This document shows, in pieces, positions 1 to 6,735 of a stretch of DNA of 64,000 nt. Every line of letters starts with the position of its first letter. Position 1 is the stretch's first letter. Position numbers and translations under genes: made by a program. The notes under the pieces are model-generated. The model saw only the letters and a program-made list of their open reading frames with translations. It did not search any database and was not told where the DNA came from. Source of the stretch: a virus; IMG/VR virus record IMGVR_UViG_3300042914_004291, positions 1-64,000 of that record; one strand, written 5' to 3'.

Positions 1-52
1 CGGTTGTGTTGTGTTTTTTCTTTTGTTTGAGTGTTAGCATTGGTAGTTGTTT

Positions 53-1102
53 CTAGCGTTGGTTTGAATCGATCTCGATGAAGCTGACAAGTTCTTGGAA
101 CTCTCTTGTGTTGTTTGCTCCAACATACGAATATGCGCTACGTAAAGCAGCACCGAGTTCTTGCACGACATCAGCAGAACTTTTCTTTGCGTCAGCAACA
201 GTGATCTGCACACCTTCGGCAGCGGCTGTTGGTTTGTCATCGCGCAGCCCGAGCTCATATGCGTTATAAGCCACTTCATTCGAAGCCATGCCGCGATAGA
301 TTGTTGGCATGTTTGCGTCAGTGCATCCTGCGAACAGATATCCAGCCATCACAAGACTAGCACCAGCACCGATTGCTTTAGCAACATCACCATATTCTCT
401 GATTCCACCATCAGCAATGATCTGAACTTTTCCATCGCGTACACAGTCAAGGTTGCAACATTCTAGAACTGTTGAAAGCATTGGAGTATAAACGCCAGTA
501 ACATTCCTAGTACGACAAACCTTGCCGCCAGCAATTCCAACTTTTACCATGTCAGCACCAGCTTGATGCAAGAACTCAACCGCTACCGCAGTTCCAACGT
601 TTCCGGCAGCGACCAGCACGTTGCCGAACTTTTGCCGCAACCACTTGATTGATTTTGCCATATCTTCGGTATGACCATGGGCAATGTCAATCATGAAACA
701 ACGAATTCCATGCTTGTAAAGAGTCATTGCTCGGCGCTGTTCAATATCTCGTGTCAGTAAACCAACAGACCCGAACAATCGCTGTTTTGAAACAGTGCTC
801 AAAGCCAACAGATCTGTCTCTAACTGTTCCAGAGTCGAGAATCTGTGAAGTGAAGCAACGCCTCCAGCATTGATTGTGTTTTTCACAAGCTCAACACCAA
901 CAATTGAGTCCATGTTCGCAGGAATGATTGGAACATCCCAGGACATCATCGGCGTACGTGTGTAAAATTGTCGAAAACTGCCATCTGTTTTCACAGATGA
1001 CCTTGTCGTGATCCGGCTATGCCCAGGAATGATTGCTACTTGACTGTAATCGAGGTATTTGACGCGTTTGGGGAAATACCTCTGAAGAAGTTCAGAATTC
1101 AT
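53..1102 (-). CDS. guaC: GMP reductase (GuaC2-like, IMPDH/GMPR family)
   Basis: Predicted to convert GMP to IMP with NADPH, a purine-balancing reaction in the cytoplasm. The protein is a TIM barrel of about 349 residues without the CBS domains of IMP dehydrogenases. Family motifs are visible: PIIPANMDS near the N-terminus, IDIAHGH, AGNVGT, the catalytic-cysteine loop KVGIAGGKVCRTR and the phosphate-binding IIADGGI. IDIAHGH and GGKVC resemble the Bacillus GuaC2 type more than IMPDH. An upstream in-frame ATG at 1123 exists. I chose 1102 because a promoter (TTGACA 1135-1140, -10 at 1112-1117) lies just upstream and its -10 box falls between the two ATGs. IMPDH activity cannot be fully excluded. 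Confidence 0.85.
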   Translation of the reverse strand: MNSELLQRYFPKRVKYLDYSQVAIIPGHSRITTRSSVKTDGSFRQFYTRTPMMSWDVPIIPANMDSIVGVELVKNTINAGGVASLHRFSTLEQLETDLLALSTVSKQRLFGSVGLLTRDIEQRRAMTLYKHGIRCFMIDIAHGHTEDMAKSIKWLRQKFGNVLVAAGNVGTAVAVEFLHQAGADMVKVGIAGGKVCRTRNVTGVYTPMLSTVLECCNLDCVRDGKVQIIADGGIREYGDVAKAIGAGASLVMAGYLFAGCTDANMPTIYRGMASNEVAYNAYELGLRDDKPTAAAEGVQITVADAKKSSADVVQELGAALRSAYSYVGANNTREFQELVSFIEIDSNQR

Positions 1103-1111
1103 ATGGCTCTG

Positions 1112-1140
1112 ATTCAACCACATCTCTTGCTAGTTGTCAA
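1112..1140 (-). promoter_or_regulatory. sigma70-like promoter for guaC
   Basis: Minus strand: TTGACA, 17-bp spacer, TTGAAT (four of six -10 consensus bases), then 9 nt to the ATG at 1102. The -35 is perfect. The short gap implies a leaderless or near-leaderless transcript. Confidence 0.6.
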
Positions 1141-1165
1141 ACACCGATAGTTAGAAACATTCTAA
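1127..1165 (+). promoter_or_regulatory. weak promoter and inverted repeat ahead of the zincin gene
   Basis: TTGCTA at 1127-1132 and TAGAAA at 1152-1157 are 19 bp apart, with 9 nt to the ATG at 1167. The inverted repeat TTAGAA-ACA-TTCTAA spans 1151-1165 and abuts the start codon, so it could be an operator. The spacer is long and the -35 is weak, so this is tentative. Confidence 0.25.
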
Positions 1166-1166
1166 C

Positions 1167-1538
1167 ATGAACCTGAGCGACCAAAAAGTTGTGGAGATAG
1201 TGAAAGCTTTTGCGCAACATTGCGTTCAAGAGCTGGGGATACGAAACCCCGCAAAGGTCGTTATCAGCACAAAGGCTTTCAGCGACATGCCGACGGCCGG
1301 GTACTATGACATATCAAACAATCGGATCTTTGTCTGTGCAAAGAACAGAGCTATTGCTGATACACTTAGAACACTAGCACACGAACTGACACATTGCAAA
1401 CAGATGGAAGATGGGATTGTGTTTCCGGAAGATGACGAGGGTTTGCAGGAATTTGAGGACATGGCCAACCTCATGTCAGGCCGTCTTGTGCGCTTCTATG
1501 GCCGTAAACATCGGGAAATATATTCGGATCTTTCATGA
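1167..1538 (+). CDS. small zincin-like metallopeptidase
   Basis: A 123-residue soluble protein with the zinc-binding signature LAHELTHCKQ (HELTH) near residues 75-79, followed by an acidic segment whose glutamates could supply the third ligand. This is typical of small minimal zincins (SprT/WLM-like size), but no specific family is recognised. It is transcribed divergently from guaC, and its stop overlaps the next start as ATGA, indicating translational coupling. Substrate and role are unknown. Two other HExxH proteins lie in this window (near 31.7 and 32.6 kb). Confidence 0.6.
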   Translation: MNLSDQKVVEIVKAFAQHCVQELGIRNPAKVVISTKAFSDMPTAGYYDISNNRIFVCAKNRAIADTLRTLAHELTHCKQMEDGIVFPEDDEGLQEFEDMANLMSGRLVRFYGRKHREIYSDLS

Positions 1539-1981
1539 AATTATTCAGTGTGCTTTTCGAAACAAAACAAACGGCGGTCGAAGAAATCAAAACTGGCATA
1601 TGGGACACTAACCCACAGCGTTTTCTAGATTCTTTGTCTAAGACTAGGTATTCTGAATATCTGACAAACTACACCGAGGATGATTTGAAAAACCTAAAGG
1701 TTTTCAAGTTGCCAAACTATAATATTGGATTTGCATTAGATGGCGATGAAATCGTGGCAGTGCACAACAACGAGCCAACTGTGAGGGGAATTGGCGATAT
1801 ACTAATATTGGCCGCAGTCAAACAGGGCGGCCGTAGATTGTCACATTTTGACGGATACCTGAGCGGGTTCTATGAGAAGAACGGTTTCGTAGAATACATG
1901 CGTAAACCGTTTGATTCAAGCTTGGCAAAACACCCCATTGACGGCAATCCGGATGTGATTTGGCGTGTATATCGCGGATGA
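1535..1981 (+). CDS. hypothetical protein, possible GNAT-like fold
   Basis: A 148-residue protein coupled to the upstream zincin by an ATGA overlap. The C-terminal half has the segment HFDGYLSGFYEKNGFVEY, resembling the last strand and helix of GNAT acetyltransferases (FYEKxGF). The preceding VRGIGDILILAAVKQGG could be an acyl-CoA loop region. The canonical R/QxxGxG/A motif is not clear, so acetyltransferase activity is only a suggestion. It ends 15 nt before the convergent glycosyltransferase gene. Confidence 0.5.
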   Translation: MKLFSVLFETKQTAVEEIKTGIWDTNPQRFLDSLSKTRYSEYLTNYTEDDLKNLKVFKLPNYNIGFALDGDEIVAVHNNEPTVRGIGDILILAAVKQGGRRLSHFDGYLSGFYEKNGFVEYMRKPFDSSLAKHPIDGNPDVIWRVYRG

Positions 1982-1995
1982 TATCGATCTTAAAT

Positions 1996-2925
1996 TCAGC
2001 CTTCAACATTTCTCCAAAATCTCATTGGCCCGTCTAACAGCCACGACTCAATATCATCTATTTTTCCAGCCAAAATCAACGGCTCAAACGATGGCAGCAC
2101 ATTATTGTTCGTGATAGATTCAGTGCCTACCAACAAAGACTCGATTTTCGTTCTTGATCCAACGTCGATGTCCAAAGGCAGGAACACCATTCCTTTGCTT
2201 GAGCTTAGGAGTCTGAGGAACTCATCATTGGAAACACCTTTGACGAGTTGGAAATTCATGTTGTTTTCGCGGCAATATCTGACAGAGTCTTCTGTTCCCT
2301 TGATCCAGCTAGCAGAATCAAGGACAATCCATCGATCTAGAACTTCGATCTCTCCACGCTGACGTGCTTCTCTGAGCTCTCTCATCTTCATGATTGATTC
2401 TGGGTAGAACGTGCTCCACTGGATGACGTCTCTGCTTGGATCCCTGCCTTCTAGGAGCTCAGGATAGATTCTATAGAATTGATCCTTCTGCCCGGTTGAA
2501 CACCAGAAGATCTTCTGAGCTCCAGCCATCCACTGTGCCATGAACATTCCATACTCTTTCAGATGACAGTCGCATGGCTTGCCTGACTCCATCTCGTGCT
2601 TCTTGATAGAGCGATAGATGCATGGCTTGTAGTCATACTCAAAGAAATAGTACCTGATATTATATGTCATGAACATGTGCAAGAGATAGAATGGCACCTG
2701 TGTTTGGTTGCCAAAGATCCATGTCTTGTGCTGGTTTGTCTTCACTAGTGTTTCAGTCAGCGACTGGGAGTGTAAATGTTTTATACGTTGTGGATTGCAG
2801 CCCCGTATAATCGCATCAGAGGTCAGTTCAGCTCCACCGAGTATTTCCTCGACGAAGAAGTCTTCGACCCACACAAATTCAGCTAGGCGCGGTATTGAGT
2901 ATTCTTTTGGTAGTGATAGTGACAT
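1996..2925 (-). CDS. glycosyltransferase-like protein (GT-B type)
   Basis: A 309-residue soluble protein. The C-terminal region (WIVLDSASWIKGTED, then VSNDEFLRLLSSSKGMVFLP and DVGSRTKIESLLVG) follows the donor-binding Rossmann half of GT4-like glycosyltransferases, where a glutamate precedes the final helix. The N-terminal half is less typical. It may glycosylate phage DNA, virion or host surface sugars; the sequence does not show which. A strong promoter (2935-2963) sits immediately upstream with 9 nt to the ATG. It is convergent with the plus-strand gene ending at 1981. Confidence 0.6.
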   Translation of the reverse strand: MSLSLPKEYSIPRLAEFVWVEDFFVEEILGGAELTSDAIIRGCNPQRIKHLHSQSLTETLVKTNQHKTWIFGNQTQVPFYLLHMFMTYNIRYYFFEYDYKPCIYRSIKKHEMESGKPCDCHLKEYGMFMAQWMAGAQKIFWCSTGQKDQFYRIYPELLEGRDPSRDVIQWSTFYPESIMKMRELREARQRGEIEVLDRWIVLDSASWIKGTEDSVRYCRENNMNFQLVKGVSNDEFLRLLSSSKGMVFLPLDIDVGSRTKIESLLVGTESITNNNVLPSFEPLILAGKIDDIESWLLDGPMRFWRNVEG

Positions 2926-2934
2926 CGCAGAGAT

Positions 2935-2963
2935 ATTCTAACCTGTGTACCTCTGGTTGTCAT
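2935..2963 (-). promoter_or_regulatory. sigma70-like promoter for the glycosyltransferase gene
   Basis: Minus strand: ATGACA, 17-bp spacer, TAGAAT, then 9 nt to the ATG at 2925. Five of six -35 and five of six -10 bases match consensus. Near-leaderless. Confidence 0.6.
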
Positions 2964-2970
2964 ATCTCTC

Positions 2971-3540
2971 TCACGTATTGGTCGCGGCGGGAATTGGCTG
3001 TTGTTGGGCGGCTGCTTGCTGTTGGGCTTTGATCTGTTCGATCTGACGTGCCAACTGCTCCTTGAGTGTTTCCTCATCGATTTCCATGATTTCGCCGCCG
3101 TCAGTTGCTTCGCCGTTCCGATAGAGATGCTCGACAAAACCTGCACGGAAATAGATTCCAAGCTCGGTGTTGTTGTTCCAGACGATCTCAGTTGGCTGTT
3201 TGGCGATCACAGGCTTCTTGATTGTGCCGCCAGTAAATTCATTGAGAAAAACCCAGTCAACCTCTGTCGAGAATGAATAGTTCTCTGGCACAACCAGGAG
3301 ATCGCCAATCAGACCAACAACGTCTCCAGGCCGGAGTGACGAGAAGAACGATGCCAGTTCTTCATTCTTTGAATCGGTGAAAACAGTTGCAGTATCATCT
3401 AGCATTGCCTGAGTGTATGCCATCACGTGATCTGCTGTCAGACCTGAACCATAAAACTTCTGCCGCGAATGTTGCCCGCGGTGGAACTTTACGGTTTTCT
3501 TTGTTGAAGTTGGATCCGTGCTGTCTGTCACTGTAGTCAC
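2971..3540 (-). CDS. hypothetical protein with Gln-rich C-terminus
   Basis: A 189-residue protein of unrecognised family. The body is predicted alpha/beta. The last 35 residues form a charged helix followed by a Gln/Ala-rich tail (KAQQQAAAQQQP). There is no signal peptide or membrane segment. Its start overlaps the stop of the upstream gene by ATGA, so it belongs to the mnmA operon (mnmA, 3537-3914, this gene). Confidence 0.6.
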   Translation of the reverse strand: MTTVTDSTDPTSTKKTVKFHRGQHSRQKFYGSGLTADHVMAYTQAMLDDTATVFTDSKNEELASFFSSLRPGDVVGLIGDLLVVPENYSFSTEVDWVFLNEFTGGTIKKPVIAKQPTEIVWNNNTELGIYFRAGFVEHLYRNGEATDGGEIMEIDEETLKEQLARQIEQIKAQQQAAAQQQPIPAATNT

Positions 3541-3914
3541 TGTAGTTCTGCCTTTCTGAAGATTTCTAGCTCAATCATCTTCTCGACGAATGAGTTGGGT
3601 GAGTGGAATGGTATAAATGATCCGTTGAAACTATCTGAGAACTCTTTCATGAATGAATCGGTTGAGAGTGCGTTCATCCTGTCTTTTACTTCTTCGTTCT
3701 CTTGAGTGCTGACAATTACACCTTGGAAGAATTTAACAGCCTCTTCAGCATCTTTTGGAACGAAGATCATCCTTTCCTGTGTGAGCACATGTGAACCAAA
3801 AGCCGAGTTTGGTTTTGACGCTACCTTGATGATGAGATAGTGAGTTCCAGGCTGAAACTTGAGGCGTTTGTTGTTTGATTTCTTGCCGCGAGGTGGGTTG
3901 CTGTTGTTTTTCAT
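3537..3914 (-). CDS. hypothetical basic protein downstream of mnmA
   Basis: A 125-residue protein with a very basic N-terminus (residues 1-20 rich in Lys/Arg/Asn) and a mixed alpha/beta body. No family is recognised. It begins 5 nt after mnmA ends and overlaps the next gene by ATGA, so the three are probably co-transcribed. The basic start could bind nucleic acid, but nothing further supports this. Confidence 0.6.
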   Translation of the reverse strand: MKNNSNPPRGKKSNNKRLKFQPGTHYLIIKVASKPNSAFGSHVLTQERMIFVPKDAEEAVKFFQGVIVSTQENEEVKDRMNALSTDSFMKEFSDSFNGSFIPFHSPNSFVEKMIELEIFRKAELQ

Positions 3915-3919
3915 TATGT

Positions 3920-4936
3920 TTAGTTTGTGATAACACCACCAGCAACAACCGCAGCATATTTGTGGCTGTATACCACCGCTGCCTGACCCGGCGAAGTTCT
4001 CTTGGATGGTGTAGCAAGAACGAAGGTGCTTGTCAAGTGGTCGACGCTAGAAAGTCCCGTGCGCTCATGCGCATTTGAACGTGTAACGACGTACAGGTCA
4101 CCTTCGCTGAGGAGCTGATCGAACAGTTCTTTTGTGCAATGAACCTTGATAGTGTCACATGTGATCTTGTCTGAGTAAAGCTGTGGATCTGAGGAGTCCG
4201 CAGCGAAACTATCATTTCCACCAATGACGCCAAGATAATACTTCCCATTGATCTTCTGGCCAACAGAAGGCTTTGTCTCGATCCCGTTCTCGGCGAGATA
4301 CTCCTTGCGTGACTTGCCATTCAAGAAGCAAAGATCCGTTGAGTCCTTCTTCTTTGCAACACGTGCAAACACATCGCCAACAAGCTCACGCGTCTGATCC
4401 TTGCTGGGAATGTCTCCGAGTGGGAAAAGTGTGTTTGCGAGAATATCACGGCTAACATCCCAGAGGAAATAGCTCTGATCCTTTGTGCTTCCAATCCCAG
4501 GCGCCACAGTCCCATCAGGTAGCCTGACATTCTTCACATAGTGACCTGTTGCAATATAGTCAGCCTTGAGTGCCTTCGCAGCTTGATAGAAGAACGGGAA
4601 CTTGATGTCCGAATTGCAACCAACACATGGGTTGATGTGCACCCCGGCACGTTCAGCATCCAGGAACTTATCAACAACATTCTGCTTGAATGGCTTGAGC
4701 ATCGGAATCACGTGGTGCTCAATCCCTAGACGTTCGCAGCAAATCGAGGCATCGCGAATGTCGTTGAAAGTGCAACACCCACCGGCCTCGTCGTCAGCAT
4801 ATTGATGCAGCTTGATTGTCAAACCAACCACATCATATCCAGCATCGACAAGGAGCTTGGCCGCAGCAAAGCTGTCAACGCCGCCAGACATGCCAACGAC
4901 AACCCTGACCTTAGTGTTTGTTGATGTGTTCGTCAT
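3920..4936 (-). CDS. mnmA: tRNA-specific 2-thiouridylase MnmA
   Basis: Predicted to install 2-thiouridine at U34 of Lys, Glu and Gln tRNAs, using ATP and a relayed sulfur. The 338-residue protein has the whole architecture: N-terminal PP-loop SGGVDS at residues 17-22; GGCCTFNDIRDA; catalytic Cys107 in NPCVGCNSDIKF; GHYV; the KDQSYFLW segment; and second catalytic Cys203 in KKKDSTDLCFLNG. C-terminal barrel sequences end with SPGQAAVVY. It is slightly shorter than bacterial MnmA (about 350-370). Both catalytic cysteines are present, so it should be active. It is first in its operon, with its own promoter 9 nt upstream of the ATG. Phage-borne MnmA is unusual. Confidence 0.92.
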   Translation of the reverse strand: MTNTSTNTKVRVVVGMSGGVDSFAAAKLLVDAGYDVVGLTIKLHQYADDEAGGCCTFNDIRDASICCERLGIEHHVIPMLKPFKQNVVDKFLDAERAGVHINPCVGCNSDIKFPFFYQAAKALKADYIATGHYVKNVRLPDGTVAPGIGSTKDQSYFLWDVSRDILANTLFPLGDIPSKDQTRELVGDVFARVAKKKDSTDLCFLNGKSRKEYLAENGIETKPSVGQKINGKYYLGVIGGNDSFAADSSDPQLYSDKITCDTIKVHCTKELFDQLLSEGDLYVVTRSNAHERTGLSSVDHLTSTFVLATPSKRTSPGQAAVVYSHKYAAVVAGGVITN

Positions 4937-4945
4937 GATGGACGG

Positions 4946-4974
4946 ATCTTAGCGTCATCATGCAACGTTGTCAA
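4946..4974 (-). promoter_or_regulatory. sigma70-like promoter for mnmA
   Basis: Minus strand: TTGACA, 17 bp, TAAGAT, 9 nt, ATG at 4936. No Shine-Dalgarno sequence fits in the 9 nt, so the mRNA is predicted to be leaderless. Confidence 0.7.
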
Positions 4975-4999
4975 GAGCGAAAGGCCAGAAACCAATCTG

Positions 5000-5335
5000 T
5001 CACTGAGAGCAAGTCTCTTCGGGCAGAGGCCGCTCATCTGCTGCATCAGCAACGTCCAAAGCCGTTGTGGCATCAAGTGTTGCTGATCCATCCGGGGCAG
5101 GAAGATCGATCACAACGCTAGCATCCATGTCGGATGACACACTCGATCCAGCATCTGAAACAATTGTCTGCACAGCACCAGTTTCCAGATTTGCTGTCGA
5201 TGGAGGAGGCAGAAGAAGGATTGCGCCAACCAATGCTGCAACGACAGCAAAAAGAATTGCAACGCGAGTGCGTGAAGAGGTGAAGTCACGAACTGCTTGT
5301 TTGGCCTGATTGAATAGATCTTGTAGTTTCTTCAT
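5000..5335 (-). CDS. small single-pass membrane protein
   Basis: A 111-residue protein with a basic cytoplasmic N-terminus (residues 1-25), one hydrophobic helix (about 26-45, ILFAVVAALVGAILLLPPP) and an acidic Ser/Ala/Asp-rich tail with a single cysteine near the end. The charge distribution suggests an N-in, C-out inner-membrane protein exposing the acidic tail to the periplasm. No family is recognised. It has its own early-type promoter with 10 nt to the ATG, so it may be an early membrane-acting protein. Confidence 0.65.
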   Translation of the reverse strand: MKKLQDLFNQAKQAVRDFTSSRTRVAILFAVVAALVGAILLLPPPSTANLETGAVQTIVSDAGSSVSSDMDASVVIDLPAPDGSATLDATTALDVADAADERPLPEETCSQ

Positions 5336-5345
5336 GATGTGAACC

Positions 5346-5374
5346 AGTCTACTCTACTGCCATGCAACTGTCAA
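5346..5374 (-). promoter_or_regulatory. sigma70-like promoter for the small membrane protein
   Basis: Minus strand: TTGACA, 17 bp, TAGACT, then 10 nt to the ATG at 5335. Near-leaderless arrangement. Confidence 0.65.
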
Positions 5375-5781
5375 GTCGTGACTGCTTGGTCTTTTGTTGA
5401 TTGTTGTTCTAATCTGCGCAAAAGATGCTTCAGTTTGCTGCAAGTCTGTGAAACAACCATTCTATTCGCTGATCCTGCCTTGAACACCGTCTTTAGCTGT
5501 TCAAGGTGAGCAATTGTTTTCTTCAGTTGGGATATGTGCTGACGGGAATTTACCATGACCTTCTGCGTCTTTGGTTCTTGATTGAACTTGCTTGGATCAA
5601 AGTCAGCAAGGAACTGCTCGTCTGGGGTTAAAGGTTTTGGTTGGACTTGTTTCTCGAAATAGTCGCGGCGAAACTGTGAAGGCGAGGAAGATGCACGTTT
5701 CTTGCCGCCAAAGATCAACTGCTCAAGCAAAACAGCTTCAGCTTTGTTCTCGTCATTGATGTTGTTGTTTGCGGCAGACAT
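5371..5781 (-). CDS. hypothetical helical protein
   Basis: A 136-residue charged protein. The N-terminal half is polar and probably flexible. The C-terminal half (from about residue 80, RQHISQLKKTIAHLEQLK) is strongly helical with heptad-like leucines, suggesting a coiled coil. No family is recognised. The end of its coding region overlaps the -35 box of the next promoter (5369-5374). Confidence 0.6.
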   Translation of the reverse strand: MSAANNNINDENKAEAVLLEQLIFGGKKRASSSPSQFRRDYFEKQVQPKPLTPDEQFLADFDPSKFNQEPKTQKVMVNSRQHISQLKKTIAHLEQLKTVFKAGSANRMVVSQTCSKLKHLLRRLEQQSTKDQAVTT

Positions 5782-5816
5782 ACTCAGGTATTGATAAATA
5801 CTACTGAGTTCTACGA

Positions 5817-6359
5817 TCAGAGAGTTGGAACAGGAGGAGCTCCTGGTGCGGGTTGCGCAGGAGTTGGAGGCGCTGCGGGTGGAGCTGCGGGTGGAGCTGC
5901 CGGTGGAGCTGCTGGCGACACTGGAGGAGCTGGTGGCTGGTTTGCTTCAGGCTGTGCAGCATTTGCTGGTTTAACCACCTCGGCGATCTTTCTCAGTTCT
6001 GTATCCAACATCTTTCGCGTAGCTTCGGGGGTGGCGCTGAAATATGTGTTAAATGCAGCATACACTGCTGGATCGTCAAAACTTCTCCCAGCCCTGATCT
6101 TGTTGAAAATCTCAACCAATGATTCGGCTGTGATCTGTGCAGGAGCTCCTGCACCCGCTGGAGGCATAGCACCAGCATCGCCAGTTGGTGCAGGAACGGC
6201 AGGAGGAGGTGCACCTATTCCACCAGTATCTCCGGTTGGGGATGGCGGTGCGTCTAGCTGCTCATTGATCACAGAAAGGCCGCGAAACAATGCTAGGGCG
6301 CGCATTGTGGATTTCAAGTCTCTAGCACTTGCCGATTTGGTGTTCGTCTTCTTGTTCAT
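5817..6359 (-). CDS. Pro/Ala-rich repeat protein
   Basis: A 180-residue protein. A basic N-terminus is followed by a Pro/Gly/Ala-rich linker (about residues 40-80), a helical block (about 80-125) and a C-terminal tail of tandem PPAA units (four perfect PPAAPPAA-type copies), then PTPAQPAPGAPP. I start at the ATG at 6359 because the longer frame would begin with TTG. The flexible tail suggests a linker or scaffold role, but no function is recognised. The plus-strand frame here is an artefact of the repeat. Confidence 0.6.
   Translation of the reverse strand: MNKKTNTKSASARDLKSTMRALALFRGLSVINEQLDAPPSPTGDTGGIGAPPPAVPAPTGDAGAMPPAGAGAPAQITAESLVEIFNKIRAGRSFDDPAVYAAFNTYFSATPEATRKMLDTELRKIAEVVKPANAAQPEANQPPAPPVSPAAPPAAPPAAPPAAPPTPAQPAPGAPPVPTL
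5835..5925. repeat. short tandem repeat encoding PPAA units
   Basis: GGTGGAGCTGC-type units repeat in tandem on the plus strand, encoding the Pro/Ala tail of the overlapping minus-strand gene. Likely to vary in copy number by slippage. Confidence 0.6.
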
Positions 6360-6380
6360 CTTCTTGTATATTAAATACAA

Positions 6381-6701
6381 CTAGTCAGGTAGCTTGACTA
6401 TCTGGGCATGATGCCGTTTTGCGGCAGAAGCCATTTTGTTTTGGCATTCAACCAAAGCATCGATAGCATCATGGGAATGAGATCTCATGTATACATCCAC
6501 TTCAAGATATGCGGTTGATTTCTTGAGCTTGACAGAAAGTGTGACCGTGTCATCTTCATGAGAGATCGACAAGAGATCTTGCATCAATGAGAAACGGTCA
6601 ACATTGTTCTCTGGAGTTATGTGTACCCTGCAAACAGGTGATGAAAAGGATGAAGGTAAATCTGACTCTTCTTCATCCTCAGACTGGATTTGAGATGGCA
6701 T
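6381..6701 (-). CDS. hypothetical acidic protein
   Basis: A 106-residue protein with a strongly acidic first 20 residues (SEDEEESDLPSS), then an alpha/beta body with alternating strands (VTLSVKLKKSTAYLEVDVYM). No family is recognised. It lies between the Pro/Ala-rich protein and the 516-residue protein, within what looks like one minus-strand unit transcribed from the promoter at 8362-8390. Confidence 0.55.
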   Translation of the reverse strand: MPSQIQSEDEEESDLPSSFSSPVCRVHITPENNVDRFSLMQDLLSISHEDDTVTLSVKLKKSTAYLEVDVYMRSHSHDAIDALVECQNKMASAAKRHHAQIVKLPD

Positions 6702-6735
6702 TGGAGGAAGGATGGATTCGTTGATGAAATCTCAA

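Noticed and set aside
5795-6377. TATTTA boxes on the minus strand just upstream of several starts as T4-type late promoters
   Set aside because: Distances to the ATG vary from 5 to 13 nt, one copy is simply the end of the uvsX-N coding frame, and none matches TATAAATA well.
5791-6384. Long plus-strand frame rich in Gly/Ala
   Set aside because: It is the reverse reading of the PPAA repeat gene on the minus strand; the minus-strand frame has the better start and composition.
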